Virus record (IMG/VR): IMGVR_UViG_3300047554_000255
Coordinates: 1-64,000 of that record
Source: a virus
Reading direction: 5' to 3' (one strand)
DNA length: 64,000 nucleotides
Part shown: positions 1 through 7,821 of the stretch, piece after piece
How positions within the stretch are numbered: the first letter of the stretch is position 1
Layout of the letters: each line of letters starts with the position of its first letter
Notes under the pieces: model-generated
The model's database searches: none
Seen by the model: only the letters and a program-made list of their open reading frames with translations
Told to the model about the DNA's origin: nothing
Position numbers and translations under genes: made by a program

Positions 1-98
1 ACTTCAAGATACAAGCTAGTCAGTGTAAAACGCTTGTAGAACGAGAGATAATAAACATAGTTTGCTTATGGCCACGCGATGCGTCAACTGAGCCATGA
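1..98 (+). other. Possible 3' end of an upstream reading frame
   Basis: A frame open from base 3 runs off the left edge and ends at TGA 96-98, with visible C-terminal residues ...CLWPRDASTEP. It could be the tail of a gene. The stretch is richer in G+C than its neighbours and contains inverted repeats (11-16 with 32-37, 68-72 with 92-96, 74-77 with 81-84), so a structured RNA ending at the terminator at 135 is equally possible. The minus strand is also open here. No tRNA T-arm was found. Confidence 0.2.
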
Positions 99-134
99 AC
101 GCTAATTGCATACTTGAACTCTCAACTATTACTC

Positions 135-162
135 AACCTGTATAAATCATACAGGTTTTTTT
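135..162 (+). terminator. Rho-independent terminator
   Basis: A perfect 8-bp stem, AACCTGTA (135-142) with TACAGGTT (150-157), has a 7-base loop and runs into a T tract. It ends transcription entering from the left before the first complete gene at 194. Confidence 0.85.
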
Positions 163-183
163 GTTTATTTCTCACACTTTAAC

Positions 184-193
184 AGTTTAAACT
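184..193. promoter_or_regulatory. AGTTTAAACT palindrome before the first gene
   Basis: A 10-bp perfect palindrome directly abuts the ATG at 194. The same 10-mer is the core of the 16-bp palindrome at 61362-61377 upstream of a late gene. It may be a regulator site or chance in AT-rich DNA. Confidence 0.25.
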
Positions 194-391
194 ATGGCTG
201 AAGAAAAACCCAGAAACCCATTTGGGATCTCGTACAATCAATGGATAGCCAGATTGAACGAAGAGATCGTAAAAGATCAAACAAAGTTGGCAGCAAAAAA
301 GGATCATATCCCACTGTCACAAATCAACTCTCACTCACAATTAAAACTACACAAAAAACATGTCACAGAAAGTATTAGCAAGAGGTCATAA
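194..391 (+). CDS. Small protein of unknown function (65 aa)
   Basis: A basic, hydrophilic 65-residue protein with no recognised domain. It is the first complete gene after the terminator at 135-162 and so may head the leftmost plus-strand operon. Its 3' end overlaps the next gene by 32 bases, in keeping with the tightly packed layout that follows. No signal peptide or membrane segment is visible. It is supported mainly by position and spacing. Confidence 0.55.
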   Translation: MAEEKPRNPFGISYNQWIARLNEEIVKDQTKLAAKKDHIPLSQINSHSQLKLHKKHVTESISKRS

Positions 392-755
392 AAAGTATAA
401 CTTAATCGTTTACATGGGTCTATGCGGAATGATGACTAACTTCATTGAAGAAAACGTCTTTCCTGACAAGTCAATGACAAAACAGAAAGTTAAGTTGTTG
501 ACTAAACAACTGCATGGTGAACTATTAAAAGTAGTTGATAGCTTCTTTGATCGTATAAAAGATGATGTTGATCATGATCCAATGGAGTTAACAGAGCAAA
601 TACACATAGCTACTATTGCTATGGAACACTTCTTTAGACTAGCTCTACAGATTGAAGACCTTGATGATATGAAGAAACAAGGCTTAGTTACGCAGTTGAA
701 TATCTTACTTGTATCATATGGTCTAGAAACTATTGAAATCCCAGTTGGTATATGA
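360..755 (+). CDS. Helical protein of unknown function (131 aa)
   Basis: A predicted mostly helical, soluble protein with a hydrophobic N-terminal helix around residues 14-30 and a Lys/Asp/Glu-rich middle. I recognise no family. It ends in an ATGA overlap with the metallophosphoesterase at 752, so the two are probably translationally coupled and expressed together. Confidence 0.65.
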   Translation: MSQKVLARGHKKYNLIVYMGLCGMMTNFIEENVFPDKSMTKQKVKLLTKQLHGELLKVVDSFFDRIKDDVDHDPMELTEQIHIATIAMEHFFRLALQIEDLDDMKKQGLVTQLNILLVSYGLETIEIPVGI

Positions 756-1417
756 AAAAACTAAAGCTTTTAAACTCAGTAGATAGTAAAGTATACTTTA
801 CTTCTGATACTCATTATGGTCATAAGAACATATGTAAAGGTGTAACCTCATGGGAAGATGCAAATGACTCTACAAGAGACTTTGATACCCTAGAAGAGAT
901 GAATGAATGGCTTATTCATGGTATCAACTTACTTGTAAAACGACAAGATATACTTATTCATCTTGGAGACTGGTCTTTTGGTGGCTTTGAAAACGTAAGA
1001 AAGTTTAGAGAAAGAATATGGTGTGAAAACATACATCTCGTTCTTGGTAATCATGATCATCATATTGAAAACAATCGCGAAGGTATACAAGATATCTTTA
1101 CATCTGTTAGTGATATGCTTGAGATTGAGATAAACTATGTTGCTGGTGGTCAAGTAACTGCAAGCTATATGGTTCAAGCATGTCATTATCCAATGATGTC
1201 TTGGAAAGATATGAACAAAGGAGCTATTCATCTTCATGGACATGTTCATTTACCAGGACATAATAAACATGCTGGTAAAGGACGTATCATGGATGTTGGC
1301 GTTGATGCAAACGGTATGCTTCCTGTTCCTTTTAGAGCTATTGCAATGATGTTAAAAGACAGAGAACCTGTATCATCATTACCTTTTCCAGATCATCACT
1401 CAAAAAACATACGATGA
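752..1417 (+). CDS. Calcineurin-like metallophosphoesterase (221 aa)
   Basis: It carries the full dinuclear-metal signature of the calcineurin-like phosphoesterase fold: DTHYGH at residues 19-24, GDW at 72-74, GNHDH at 99-103, HYP at 145-147 and HGHVH at 162-166. Such enzymes hydrolyse phosphomono- or phosphodiesters with two divalent metals. Phage members are common, but their substrates are mostly unknown. It has no signal peptide, so it is probably cytoplasmic. It overlaps both neighbours by 4 bases (ATGA). A second, different member lies at 2835-3554. The fold is secure, the substrate is not. Confidence 0.9.
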   Translation: MKKLKLLNSVDSKVYFTSDTHYGHKNICKGVTSWEDANDSTRDFDTLEEMNEWLIHGINLLVKRQDILIHLGDWSFGGFENVRKFRERIWCENIHLVLGNHDHHIENNREGIQDIFTSVSDMLEIEINYVAGGQVTASYMVQACHYPMMSWKDMNKGAIHLHGHVHLPGHNKHAGKGRIMDVGVDANGMLPVPFRAIAMMLKDREPVSSLPFPDHHSKNIR

Positions 1418-1653
1418 AAGAGACACTAAAACTATTTGCAGTTATTGCATTGATATGCACACCTGTATTCTTTGTAGCTCAATGTGCTGCAACACCAGAT
1501 GTTCAGTATAAGTATGACATATATGTAACAAATGGAGGAACTTATCATACAAACTCGTTTAGATTATACGGTAGAAGTATTATCTTTGACACTGATACTA
1601 AGCGAGTTATAGTTAGTGGTGACTATGTCATCGTATCAAAGCTTGATGAGTAA
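1414..1653 (+). CDS. Small exported or membrane protein (79 aa)
   Basis: A hydrophobic N-terminal segment (about residues 6-24) follows a Lys-containing start and reads as a signal peptide or single membrane anchor. The remaining 55 or so residues are polar and look beta-rich. No family is recognised. The start overlaps the phosphoesterase stop by 4 bases, and a terminator follows at 1656. It is the first of several small envelope-targeted proteins in this run. Confidence 0.6.
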   Translation: MKETLKLFAVIALICTPVFFVAQCAATPDVQYKYDIYVTNGGTYHTNSFRLYGRSIIFDTDTKRVIVSGDYVIVSKLDE

Positions 1654-1655
1654 TA

Positions 1656-1684
1656 GAGCTAGTCACAAAGACTAGTTCTTTTTT
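1656..1684 (+). terminator. Rho-independent terminator
   Basis: CTAGTC (1659-1664) pairs with GACTAG (1670-1675) around a 5-base loop, followed by a T-rich run. It closes the 194-1653 gene group. Confidence 0.7.
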
Positions 1685-1703
1685 AATCTTTAAAAACCCT
1701 GTT

Positions 1704-2102
1704 ATGGAAAACCTATTACCTGTTGTTGGTCGTGTACTATCATTATGCTTATTGATATACACGGTTAGTGCTTTAGTTATAACTATCGCATTTTGGGACA
1801 TGTTTAAAAGCTTACCAAAAACGTATGCTGCATTAAGAGATGGTCGCTATACTTTGCAAGAAAACTTCAATGGTACAAGATACTTTATGAAGAAAGAAAC
1901 CCATCTTAGATGGTGGCAAAGATGGGGTGGTGCAGATACTATTATTATCTTTGATGACAATGCTGTAAAGCTGCTTGGAAGCGATTTATATCTTCACGGT
2001 TACCCACTAGTTATTTTTCATCCGTATTATACATATTGGAGAATCCGTTATGACCGTTTAATCAAACATAAAGAAGATGAGTGGAATAAAGTACAACCGT
2101 AG
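1704..2102 (+). CDS. Membrane-anchored protein of unknown function (132 aa)
   Basis: One long hydrophobic helix at about residues 7-33 is followed by a soluble domain rich in Tyr, Trp and Arg. A PH-like or small beta domain is conceivable but cannot be claimed. Predicted topology is a single N-terminal membrane anchor. It is the first gene after the terminator at 1656 and overlaps the next gene by 26 bases. No family is recognised. Confidence 0.65.
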   Translation: MENLLPVVGRVLSLCLLIYTVSALVITIAFWDMFKSLPKTYAALRDGRYTLQENFNGTRYFMKKETHLRWWQRWGGADTIIIFDDNAVKLLGSDLYLHGYPLVIFHPYYTYWRIRYDRLIKHKEDEWNKVQP

Positions 2103-2493
2103 AGTAGTAGAGATATTACTACTATGCTTATTTGCAATAGCACTAGTAAACGTTTCCATCTTACTAGCAAAAAATGCTGAAGATGGTGTAAAGCAAAAGC
2201 AAATCAAGTCTCAGAAACTATTAAATCAAGTTGATAGCTCATCAGCAAAATGTGATAGTGTTACATCACAAGCTCTTGTTCAAGTAGAACGTGGAGCAAA
2301 AGCTAATGAACATCTATTAGAGCTTATTGGTAAATATGAGTTAGCTCTTGAGCAATTAAGAACACATGACTTTGAAGCATACAAGTATTTTGTTAAGACT
2401 GCTCAGTTCAAAGAGGAGTACAATGAGTTAGTGAACTACGAGTTTCACGGAGAGAATAAGTATATAAAAGAAAAAGCTAACAGTTATAAGTAA
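2077..2493 (+). CDS. Single-pass membrane protein with coiled coil (138 aa), possible inner-membrane spanin
   Basis: A membrane helix at about residues 11-32 is followed by a long charged helical region with heptad-like spacing. This is the layout of an inner-membrane spanin subunit: cytoplasmic N-terminus, one membrane pass, periplasmic coiled coil. The next gene, overlapping by one base, encodes a small lipoprotein, which is the usual partner type. The pair sits among early-looking small genes and not beside the endolysin, so the spanin reading is inference from architecture only. Confidence 0.6.
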   Translation: MSGIKYNRRVVEILLLCLFAIALVNVSILLAKNAEDGVKQKQIKSQKLLNQVDSSSAKCDSVTSQALVQVERGAKANEHLLELIGKYELALEQLRTHDFEAYKYFVKTAQFKEEYNELVNYEFHGENKYIKEKANSYK

Positions 2494-2765
2494 TGCGAAG
2501 AATAATTATCTATGCAATCTGTACTCTAGGAGTATTAGGTTGTGTGTATCCAAAGTATAAGATTCGTGTAGCTAGTACGACTCCTGATACAAAGGTATAT
2601 ACACCAATGCAAAAGAAGAAGCTAGTTAAAGACTGGCAAGAAGGTACACCTGTATTTAGTATATCTGAAGCACAGTATCAAGTACGTGATTGGCAGAAAG
2701 CTAATGAGTTTGAAAGACGTGCACAAAGAGCTGCATATATCAAAGTTAAACGCATAAAGCCATGA
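2493..2765 (+). CDS. Small lipoprotein (90 aa), possible outer-membrane spanin
   Basis: The N-terminus has a hydrophobic signal ending in a VLGC lipobox with Cys at residue 17, so the mature protein should be lipid-anchored. The mature part is short, basic and largely helical. It follows a membrane-anchored coiled-coil protein in a TAATG junction, the arrangement expected of a two-part spanin, though other envelope roles are possible. Its stop overlaps the next tiny gene (ATGA). Confidence 0.6.
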   Translation: MRRIIIYAICTLGVLGCVYPKYKIRVASTTPDTKVYTPMQKKKLVKDWQEGTPVFSISEAQYQVRDWQKANEFERRAQRAAYIKVKRIKP

Positions 2766-2833
2766 CAGTAGTAGTTTTTATACTTGGTGTTATCGCTGGT
2801 ATGCGTATTCATTCACTATTAAATAATAAGTAA
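2762..2833 (+). CDS. Tiny membrane peptide (23 aa)
   Basis: ATG at 2762 overlaps the previous stop in an ATGA junction, and the frame ends at TAA 2831-2833, just before the ATG at 2835. The peptide is MTVVVFILGVIAGMRIHSLL followed by NNK: one hydrophobic helix with a short polar tail. Its exact fit between two coupled genes argues for translation. Function is unknown. Confidence 0.45.
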   Translation: MTVVVFILGVIAGMRIHSLLNNK

Positions 2834-2834
2834 G

Positions 2835-3554
2835 ATGAAGATACTTCATATATCAGACACACACAGCTTTCATGAAATGATGCCTGAAGATAGGTTCTTA
2901 GGTATTGACGTAGTTATACATAGTGGGGATTGTTCTAATCCAAAGAACCCTTACACGAATGAACATGAGGTAAGAAAGTTTATCGATTGGTATGCTATGG
3001 TTCCTGTACAACACAAAATCTATGTTGCAGGTAATCATGATACATCAATTGAGCGTAGACTTGTTAAAGCAACTGACTTTGAAGATAAGGGTATTATATA
3101 CCTTGAGAATGATAGTGTTACTATTGATGGTGTTAACTTCTGGGGATCACCACATACTCCAAAGTTTGGTGACTGGGCTTTTATGAAAGCAAGAGACAAA
3201 CTAAACAAAGTATGGGAATCAATACCAGATAATACTGATGTCATTATTGTTCATGGTCCACCAAAAAGTGTTAGAGACCTTAGTTATAATCGTGCTGGTG
3301 AACTTGAGTTCTGTGGTTGTTCAGCGTTGATGAAACGTTGTTTAGCTTTAAAAGATAATCTCAAGCTTGTAGCCTTTGGACATATCCATAACATGGATGG
3401 TATAGAGACTAATCAAGGCGTATCACAATACTCGACCACGCCTACTATATTCTCGAATGGTGCTTGTGTATATGATGGTAGATTTAGACAAGGTTTAACC
3501 TCATTTGGTAATGTAATAGAACTAGCTAAACAACAAGACCATGAAACTAAATGA
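2835..3554 (+). CDS. Metallophosphoesterase, MPPED-like (239 aa)
   Basis: Signature motifs are DTH at residues 8-10, GD at 31-32, GNHD at 66-69, a HGPP loop near residue 138 and FGHIH near 178. HGPP followed by GHIH, and the short N-terminus, resemble the MPPED1/239FB-type subgroup of calcineurin-like phosphoesterases, which act on small phosphodiesters. It is not closely similar to the phosphoesterase at 752-1417, so the two are probably separate acquisitions. Its stop lies inside the next gene, whose ATG is 14 bases upstream. Confidence 0.88.
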   Translation: MKILHISDTHSFHEMMPEDRFLGIDVVIHSGDCSNPKNPYTNEHEVRKFIDWYAMVPVQHKIYVAGNHDTSIERRLVKATDFEDKGIIYLENDSVTIDGVNFWGSPHTPKFGDWAFMKARDKLNKVWESIPDNTDVIIVHGPPKSVRDLSYNRAGELEFCGCSALMKRCLALKDNLKLVAFGHIHNMDGIETNQGVSQYSTTPTIFSNGACVYDGRFRQGLTSFGNVIELAKQQDHETK

Positions 3555-3750
3555 ATTAAAGCCTAATACCTTCTATACAGGATATTCAGCTGATGGTTCA
3601 GATATCCAGGAGGTTGAAGGTATGTATGTTTCATCATGTGGTAACTTCTGGAGCTCTACACCTTTTACAAAGCAAGAAGAAAAAGCTTGTAGAAAGAATG
3701 CGTACAAGAGAAGAATAAGAAACCTAATGAACTCAGAGTTTAAACAATAA
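3541..3750 (+). CDS. Small protein of unknown function (69 aa)
   Basis: A short soluble protein with an N-terminal beta-rich half and a basic C-terminal half (KEEKACRKNAYKRRIR). No domain is recognised. It overlaps the phosphoesterase by 14 bases and is followed four bases later by the next gene. The basic tail could bind nucleic acid, but that is only a composition argument. Confidence 0.55.
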   Translation: MKLNELKPNTFYTGYSADGSDIQEVEGMYVSSCGNFWSSTPFTKQEEKACRKNAYKRRIRNLMNSEFKQ

Positions 3751-3754
3751 GACA

Positions 3755-3958
3755 ATGACTGAAGATGAAGTATATAGTGCTATAGAAAACACTATCATAA
3801 AATGGGTTATTGACGGTACTAAAACTGCAGGTTCTTTAACTAGAGAGATTATGCCAATAGTAAAAAAGTATAAACCAACTCCTTACCAGGAACATCGTAA
3901 GATTAAAGACGAGTGGGGTAATACCGACTGGCGAGATACAGGTGAAATGGGAGGCTAA
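3755..3958 (+). CDS. Small protein of unknown function (67 aa)
   Basis: A soluble 67-residue protein: an N-terminal helix, then a Lys/Pro-rich stretch and a Trp/Asp-containing C-terminus. No family is recognised. It lies in register with its neighbours, with gaps of 4 and 11 bases, and no competing frame is convincing. Confidence 0.5.
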   Translation: MTEDEVYSAIENTIIKWVIDGTKTAGSLTREIMPIVKKYKPTPYQEHRKIKDEWGNTDWRDTGEMGG

Positions 3959-3969
3959 ACAACAAGAAG

Positions 3970-4383
3970 ATGGCAAATAAAGAAGAAGATGAGTTATTAG
4001 ACTATCCTTATCCAGATAAGTTATTAGATGAAGATGGATACCCAACTGAAGAAGCTTTAGATTATATCAAAAACTGGAGCTGTGGTTTTGTTAACGGTAC
4101 TTATGTCTTAGGTAAGTATTACAAGAATCTTGACTTTACAGACCTTATTGAGTATATCCGATCTATCTGGTATTATGATGATGCTATTGTTTATAAGCAT
4201 GGTCTTTTAGAGATACATACACTAGGTTGGTCTGGTAATGAAGATATCATTCGTGAGTTACGTAATACTACTATGTGGCAGTTTAGACACGAAGCTACAG
4301 AATCAGGTGGTCACTACTACTTTCGTTTGAATAAGAAGAGTAGATATACTTGGGCAGTAAAAAGAGTTAAAGCACTTTGGTAA
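3970..4383 (+). CDS. Protein of unknown function (137 aa)
   Basis: An acidic N-terminus (residues 1-30, Asp/Glu-rich) precedes a domain rich in Trp, Tyr and Gly. A small mixed alpha/beta fold seems likely but none is recognised. Its TAA stop overlaps the ATG of the next gene at 4383, so the two are probably coupled. Confidence 0.6.
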   Translation: MANKEEDELLDYPYPDKLLDEDGYPTEEALDYIKNWSCGFVNGTYVLGKYYKNLDFTDLIEYIRSIWYYDDAIVYKHGLLEIHTLGWSGNEDIIRELRNTTMWQFRHEATESGGHYYFRLNKKSRYTWAVKRVKALW

Positions 4384-4649
4384 TGGAATCACCTTATTTA
4401 ATGTTAATCCTTGCTATACTATCAATGGGTATGTTTCTTCCAGCCCCTCCAGGAATCTTTGGAGCTTTGCTGGATTACTATGTTTTTGGTGGTAAGGAAG
4501 AAGAACGAAGAAAACAAAGACTGTTTGAGCTATTGCAAAAACTTGAAGATCATGGTACTGACTTTCATACTGAGCTTAGAAAAGCCAGAAAAGGTGAGAG
4601 TAAATACTTCACAGTAAACAATGTTCGACGTAAACAACAAGACAAATGA
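4383..4649 (+). CDS. Small membrane protein (88 aa)
   Basis: The ATG at 4383 in a TAATG junction is chosen over an in-frame TTG six bases upstream. The first 30 or so residues are hydrophobic and Pro/Gly-containing, giving one membrane segment. The rest is a charged Lys/Glu/Arg helix that should face the cytoplasm. No family is recognised. The stop overlaps the next start by 4 bases. Confidence 0.55.
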   Translation: MESPYLMLILAILSMGMFLPAPPGIFGALLDYYVFGGKEEERRKQRLFELLQKLEDHGTDFHTELRKARKGESKYFTVNNVRRKQQDK

Positions 4650-4888
4650 CATACGAAGAAGCACAAGAGTTATCTCTTATAGTAAAGTGGAAAACATCCA
4701 CTTGTAGTCAAGGTGAAGAGTGCTGGTGTAGAACTATTGTTCCTGTTGTACCTATTCTATATAGCGAGTATCAAATGATTGATACAGAACAAGAGTATAC
4801 AGTAGTACGTCCAGGTGAACTTAATAAAGAACTAGCCGAACACTTTGTTAGATTACATAATAATTGGATAGATGACGAAAGAGAGTAA
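4646..4888 (+). CDS. Small protein of unknown function with a Cys cluster (80 aa)
   Basis: Residues 19-28 contain three cysteines (CSQGEECWCR), which could bind a metal, although a full four-ligand zinc site is not evident. The C-terminal half is helical and acidic. It has an ATGA overlap with the preceding gene and overlaps the following one by 17 bases. No family is recognised. Confidence 0.55.
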   Translation: MTYEEAQELSLIVKWKTSTCSQGEECWCRTIVPVVPILYSEYQMIDTEQEYTVVRPGELNKELAEHFVRLHNNWIDDERE

Positions 4889-5231
4889 ATATGGTAAAGT
4901 AGTCACTGGGAGTGGTGAACTAGAAATAATAGACTTTGTACAAGCACATTATCTTGATAATCGTACAATAACAGTTGCTTCATTAGAAGATGGTAGTTAT
5001 GCTTTACTTGTTGAGAATCCTGAATCATCAGGAAGAAACACAACATCAAAGATGTGGTTAAGTAAAGAAAGTACTGTAGGTTTATTTAGCACTATATCTA
5101 TGCACTTTGAAGCAAAAGGTATAAACTTGCTTGATGAGTTAAAACAAGCACTTAATAGTGATGGAAAGATATCTTATGGTATCTCTGACAACCTACAAAA
5201 ACTAAAAGATGATGACAAAACTAGTAGTTAA
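4872..5231 (+). CDS. Protein of unknown function (119 aa)
   Basis: A soluble protein with an N-terminal beta-rich half (alternating hydrophobic strands at about residues 10-50) and a helical C-terminal half with a Lys/Asp-rich tail. No motif identifies a family. The 17-base overlap upstream and 23-base overlap downstream fit the compact early operon. Confidence 0.55.
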   Translation: MTKESKYGKVVTGSGELEIIDFVQAHYLDNRTITVASLEDGSYALLVENPESSGRNTTSKMWLSKESTVGLFSTISMHFEAKGINLLDELKQALNSDGKISYGISDNLQKLKDDDKTSS

Positions 5232-5511
5232 ACTAAACATTCTGTGGAATATCATAACTAACAAGTATAAGCACTTTGTTGTACTTGATATCAGTGAAGA
5301 GCAGATGATCAATCTGTTTTCTGATGAAGACTTTGAAGTTGAAGTAATGTATCATGGGCTACAACCTTATGTTGTTCAGAGAATGATTAATCAGTGCTCA
5401 ACTGTAAAAGATGATATCGATATGATATTAGATAAAGCACAGTTTGAAGCAGAAGCTGAGTTACATAACCGTAAAAAAAAGCCAGATGGTAATCAAACAT
5501 CAGAAGACTAA
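5209..5511 (+). CDS. Protein of unknown function (100 aa)
   Basis: A soluble helical protein with an acidic middle and a charged C-terminus. The start at 5209 is the first of two consecutive ATG codons. It overlaps the following radical SAM gene by 26 bases if that gene starts at 5486. No family is recognised. Confidence 0.5.
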   Translation: MMTKLVVKLNILWNIITNKYKHFVVLDISEEQMINLFSDEDFEVEVMYHGLQPYVVQRMINQCSTVKDDIDMILDKAQFEAEAELHNRKKKPDGNQTSED

Positions 5512-6358
5512 AACATTAGTCACAAAACCAAATGGGAGGAGTAGCGATGCTGTTTCTCCCAACTTTATTTATGGGTGTGCAGGAGGATGTATGGTATCAT
5601 ATTGTTATGTTGGACGATTTAACGATACAACAGTTTATATCAATGATAATGTTGACGACATACTAGCTAGTATTGAAAGCTGGGTTGATAAACAACCATG
5701 GCCTAAAGAACCTAACCAGTGTGATGATAGATACTATACTATCGATATTGGTTGTAGTACTGATATTGCTTTACATCATAAACATTATGACTGGCAAAAA
5801 GTATTTACGTTCTTTAATGAGCATCCAAAACTGAAGAGCACGTTTGCAACAAAGTATCCTAATAGATTTCCTCTTGATGATTATATAATAGATCCTACAA
5901 AGAACCGTATTAGAGTGTCTTTAATGCCTCAGATATATGCTGAGATACTTGAGCCTAATACAACTCGTATTGATAAAAGGATTGCTAGTATAAAAGATCT
6001 ACAAAAGAAGTTTGAAGTACACATAAACTTCTCTCCTATTATCATTAGAGAAGAAAGTAGTTGGTTGCATCAATATGCTAAGTTATTTAATTCATTACGT
6101 GTTCTTGGTATTGATGTACCATGTGAGTGTATCTTTATGACTTATAGTGATATACAAGCAAAGCGTAATCAAGAGAGTGAAGAAGGTAAACGCATCAATG
6201 TATTACTCTATAATCCAGCCTCGCAAGAGTACAAGAAATCAGAGTATGGAGGTATAAACTTGCGTTACTCACGAGACATAAAGCCTCTAGCGATTGATAC
6301 GTTTAAGGCAGTTTATCGTCAGTACTTTGATGTATCTAATATCAGATATATTTTTTAA
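5486..6358 (+). CDS. Spore photoproduct lyase-like radical SAM protein (290 aa)
   Basis: A GCAGGCMVSYCYV segment gives cysteines at residues 31, 35 and 40, the place of the radical SAM 4Fe-4S motif. Downstream segments parallel spore photoproduct lyase (SPL): GCSTDI near residue 90, ATKYPNR, a RVSLMP strand, EPNTTRIDKRI and HINFSPIIIREESSW. SPL uses a SAM radical to reverse a thymine photodimer. The Cys at about 90 aligns by eye with SPL's hydrogen-donor Cys141. The spacing is CX3CX4C, not the usual CX3CX2C. An ATG 42 bases upstream is in frame, but 5486 gives a smaller overlap. Family call is good; substrate is unknown. Confidence 0.75.
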   Translation: MVIKHQKTKTLVTKPNGRSSDAVSPNFIYGCAGGCMVSYCYVGRFNDTTVYINDNVDDILASIESWVDKQPWPKEPNQCDDRYYTIDIGCSTDIALHHKHYDWQKVFTFFNEHPKLKSTFATKYPNRFPLDDYIIDPTKNRIRVSLMPQIYAEILEPNTTRIDKRIASIKDLQKKFEVHINFSPIIIREESSWLHQYAKLFNSLRVLGIDVPCECIFMTYSDIQAKRNQESEEGKRINVLLYNPASQEYKKSEYGGINLRYSRDIKPLAIDTFKAVYRQYFDVSNIRYIF

Positions 6359-6371
6359 CTTGCAAAAAACT

Positions 6372-6680
6372 ATGAGCAATCAAAGAAATGAGTATACTAA
6401 GTTTGGTATTAACTATATTAGCAGCAACTCAACACTAATATATAATCATGTTGCTTTACATGAAGAGACAGGTAATGTATTAGAGGTAAAAGAGTTTTAT
6501 GATAATGGAGTTAGTAACGGTTGGTTGCCACACAATCTACCAGGAGAGATAGCAAGTACATGCGGTGCAAACTTTGCAATAAACGTAAAGCTCCATGTTG
6601 AGATAACAGCTGAAGAGTTTTGGCTGGTATATGAACGAGTAGCAACAAAGCTACTATTATTAGCAATAAGCAATGAATAA
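6372..6680 (+). CDS. Protein of unknown function (102 aa)
   Basis: The ATG at 6372 (MSNQRNEYTKFG) is preferred to longer in-frame starts that would run deep into the radical SAM gene. A soluble protein with a beta-rich N-terminal half and a helical C-terminal half. No domain is recognised. It overlaps the following gene by 8 bases. Confidence 0.55.
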   Translation: MSNQRNEYTKFGINYISSNSTLIYNHVALHEETGNVLEVKEFYDNGVSNGWLPHNLPGEIASTCGANFAINVKLHVEITAEEFWLVYERVATKLLLLAISNE

Positions 6681-7221
6681 GTTAAAAGAGATACAACTAA
6701 AGTTGATATACTGGAAACATCGAGTATATACGTTAGTAAGCAATCTATGGTATTGGATACCACGAATCTACGACTGTAACCCTTGGGATTATGTGTACTT
6801 AGAAAGACTAGTAACAGATCAGCTTGCTCGTATGACTAATGAGTTTGAGTTATTCAATGCTAAGTATAACTCAGAGCGTGAACTAAGAGAGATAAAGATA
6901 GCTCATAAGTTATTATATCGAGTACAGACTGGTTATTACCACAATGAACTAGATAAATACTATGGTGCAGATTATAATATCGATGCTCAAGGACATTTTA
7001 CAGCAACAACTAACTTCGACAACCTTGGTGAATACTTTGATAAGTATCCAAATGCATACAAAAAAGCAGTTCGTTGGCATAGTAAGATGAGTAAAGCAGA
7101 ACATGGTAGTGATAAGTCTAGATTTATGATAGGCAACTATATGTCTGAGATTCTGCATTCAAAAGCTAGACGATTAGCTTATAAAATAATCGCTGAATAC
7201 TCACCAAGATGGTGGGTTTAA
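6673..7221 (+). CDS. Conserved phage protein of unknown function (182 aa)
   Basis: A Trp/Tyr-rich helical protein. A segment of the form NPWDYVYLERLVTDQLARM (about residues 35-53) and the helical region after it resemble a family I recall from many phages, in which a WD-Y-x-L helix precedes a long charged region. No catalytic motif is visible and no function is established to my knowledge. The WWV C-terminus is unusual and could be a docking tail. Confidence 0.65.
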   Translation: MNKLKEIQLKLIYWKHRVYTLVSNLWYWIPRIYDCNPWDYVYLERLVTDQLARMTNEFELFNAKYNSERELREIKIAHKLLYRVQTGYYHNELDKYYGADYNIDAQGHFTATTNFDNLGEYFDKYPNAYKKAVRWHSKMSKAEHGSDKSRFMIGNYMSEILHSKARRLAYKIIAEYSPRWWV

Positions 7222-7230
7222 ATACTTAGT

Positions 7231-7821
7231 ATGAAAAAATCAAAGATAACACTGTTGATTAATGAGTTTAAAGATCTCATGGAAAAGATGCTTGTTGACG
7301 ATGGAGAACTATCTCCAACAATAGGTATCATAGCTCAGAAACAAGAAGCTAAAGATGAGACTGAAAGAGACCACTTGATGATCTGTCCTTTACCAGATAG
7401 ATTACTAGAAACAAGAGACTCAAAAGCTTTTCTTATGGAGGATATATTACCTAAGTTAGGTGATAAGCTTACAAAAGATAAGTTTACTGTAGTTGGTTCA
7501 ATCTTTGCTTATGTTGGAATGGTAAGAACAGTCCCAACAGATGCGTTAGATAGTAAATCAGTAGAAGATGTAACTGAGGATGATATAAAACATGTCAAAC
7601 CAAAAGAGATACTTTTCTTACACTATCAATCTGAAAGTGAAGACCTAGTAAATGCCTTTAACATAACAAGAAAAGGCAAAGCTGTAAACGCAGAAGGTAA
7701 CTTAGTTGATATAGTTACATTAACAAAGAACAGCAAGATGTCAGCAAAGACAACTGACCCAGTGGTTATTGGAGGTAGTCTTAGTGCTGTTTATAAACAG
7801 ATAACTAAAAACGTTAAATAA
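7231..7821 (+). CDS. Protein of unknown function (196 aa)
   Basis: A soluble, Lys- and Asp/Glu-rich protein with mixed alpha/beta content and no membrane segment. No motif is recognised. Its last base is the first base of the following small gene's ATG. The lack of cysteine clusters or catalytic signatures prevents a functional call. Confidence 0.65.
   Translation: MKKSKITLLINEFKDLMEKMLVDDGELSPTIGIIAQKQEAKDETERDHLMICPLPDRLLETRDSKAFLMEDILPKLGDKLTKDKFTVVGSIFAYVGMVRTVPTDALDSKSVEDVTEDDIKHVKPKEILFLHYQSESEDLVNAFNITRKGKAVNAEGNLVDIVTLTKNSKMSAKTTDPVVIGGSLSAVYKQITKNVK

Noticed and set aside
1-134. tRNA or tRNA-like gene at the left edge
   Set aside because: One strand has a GGCTCAGTTG stretch, but no matching acceptor stem, anticodon arm or T-arm could be formed.
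929-1249. Minus-strand frame of 106 codons inside the first phosphoesterase gene
   Set aside because: The plus-strand phosphoesterase has all catalytic motifs across this region; the minus frame has no recognisable feature.
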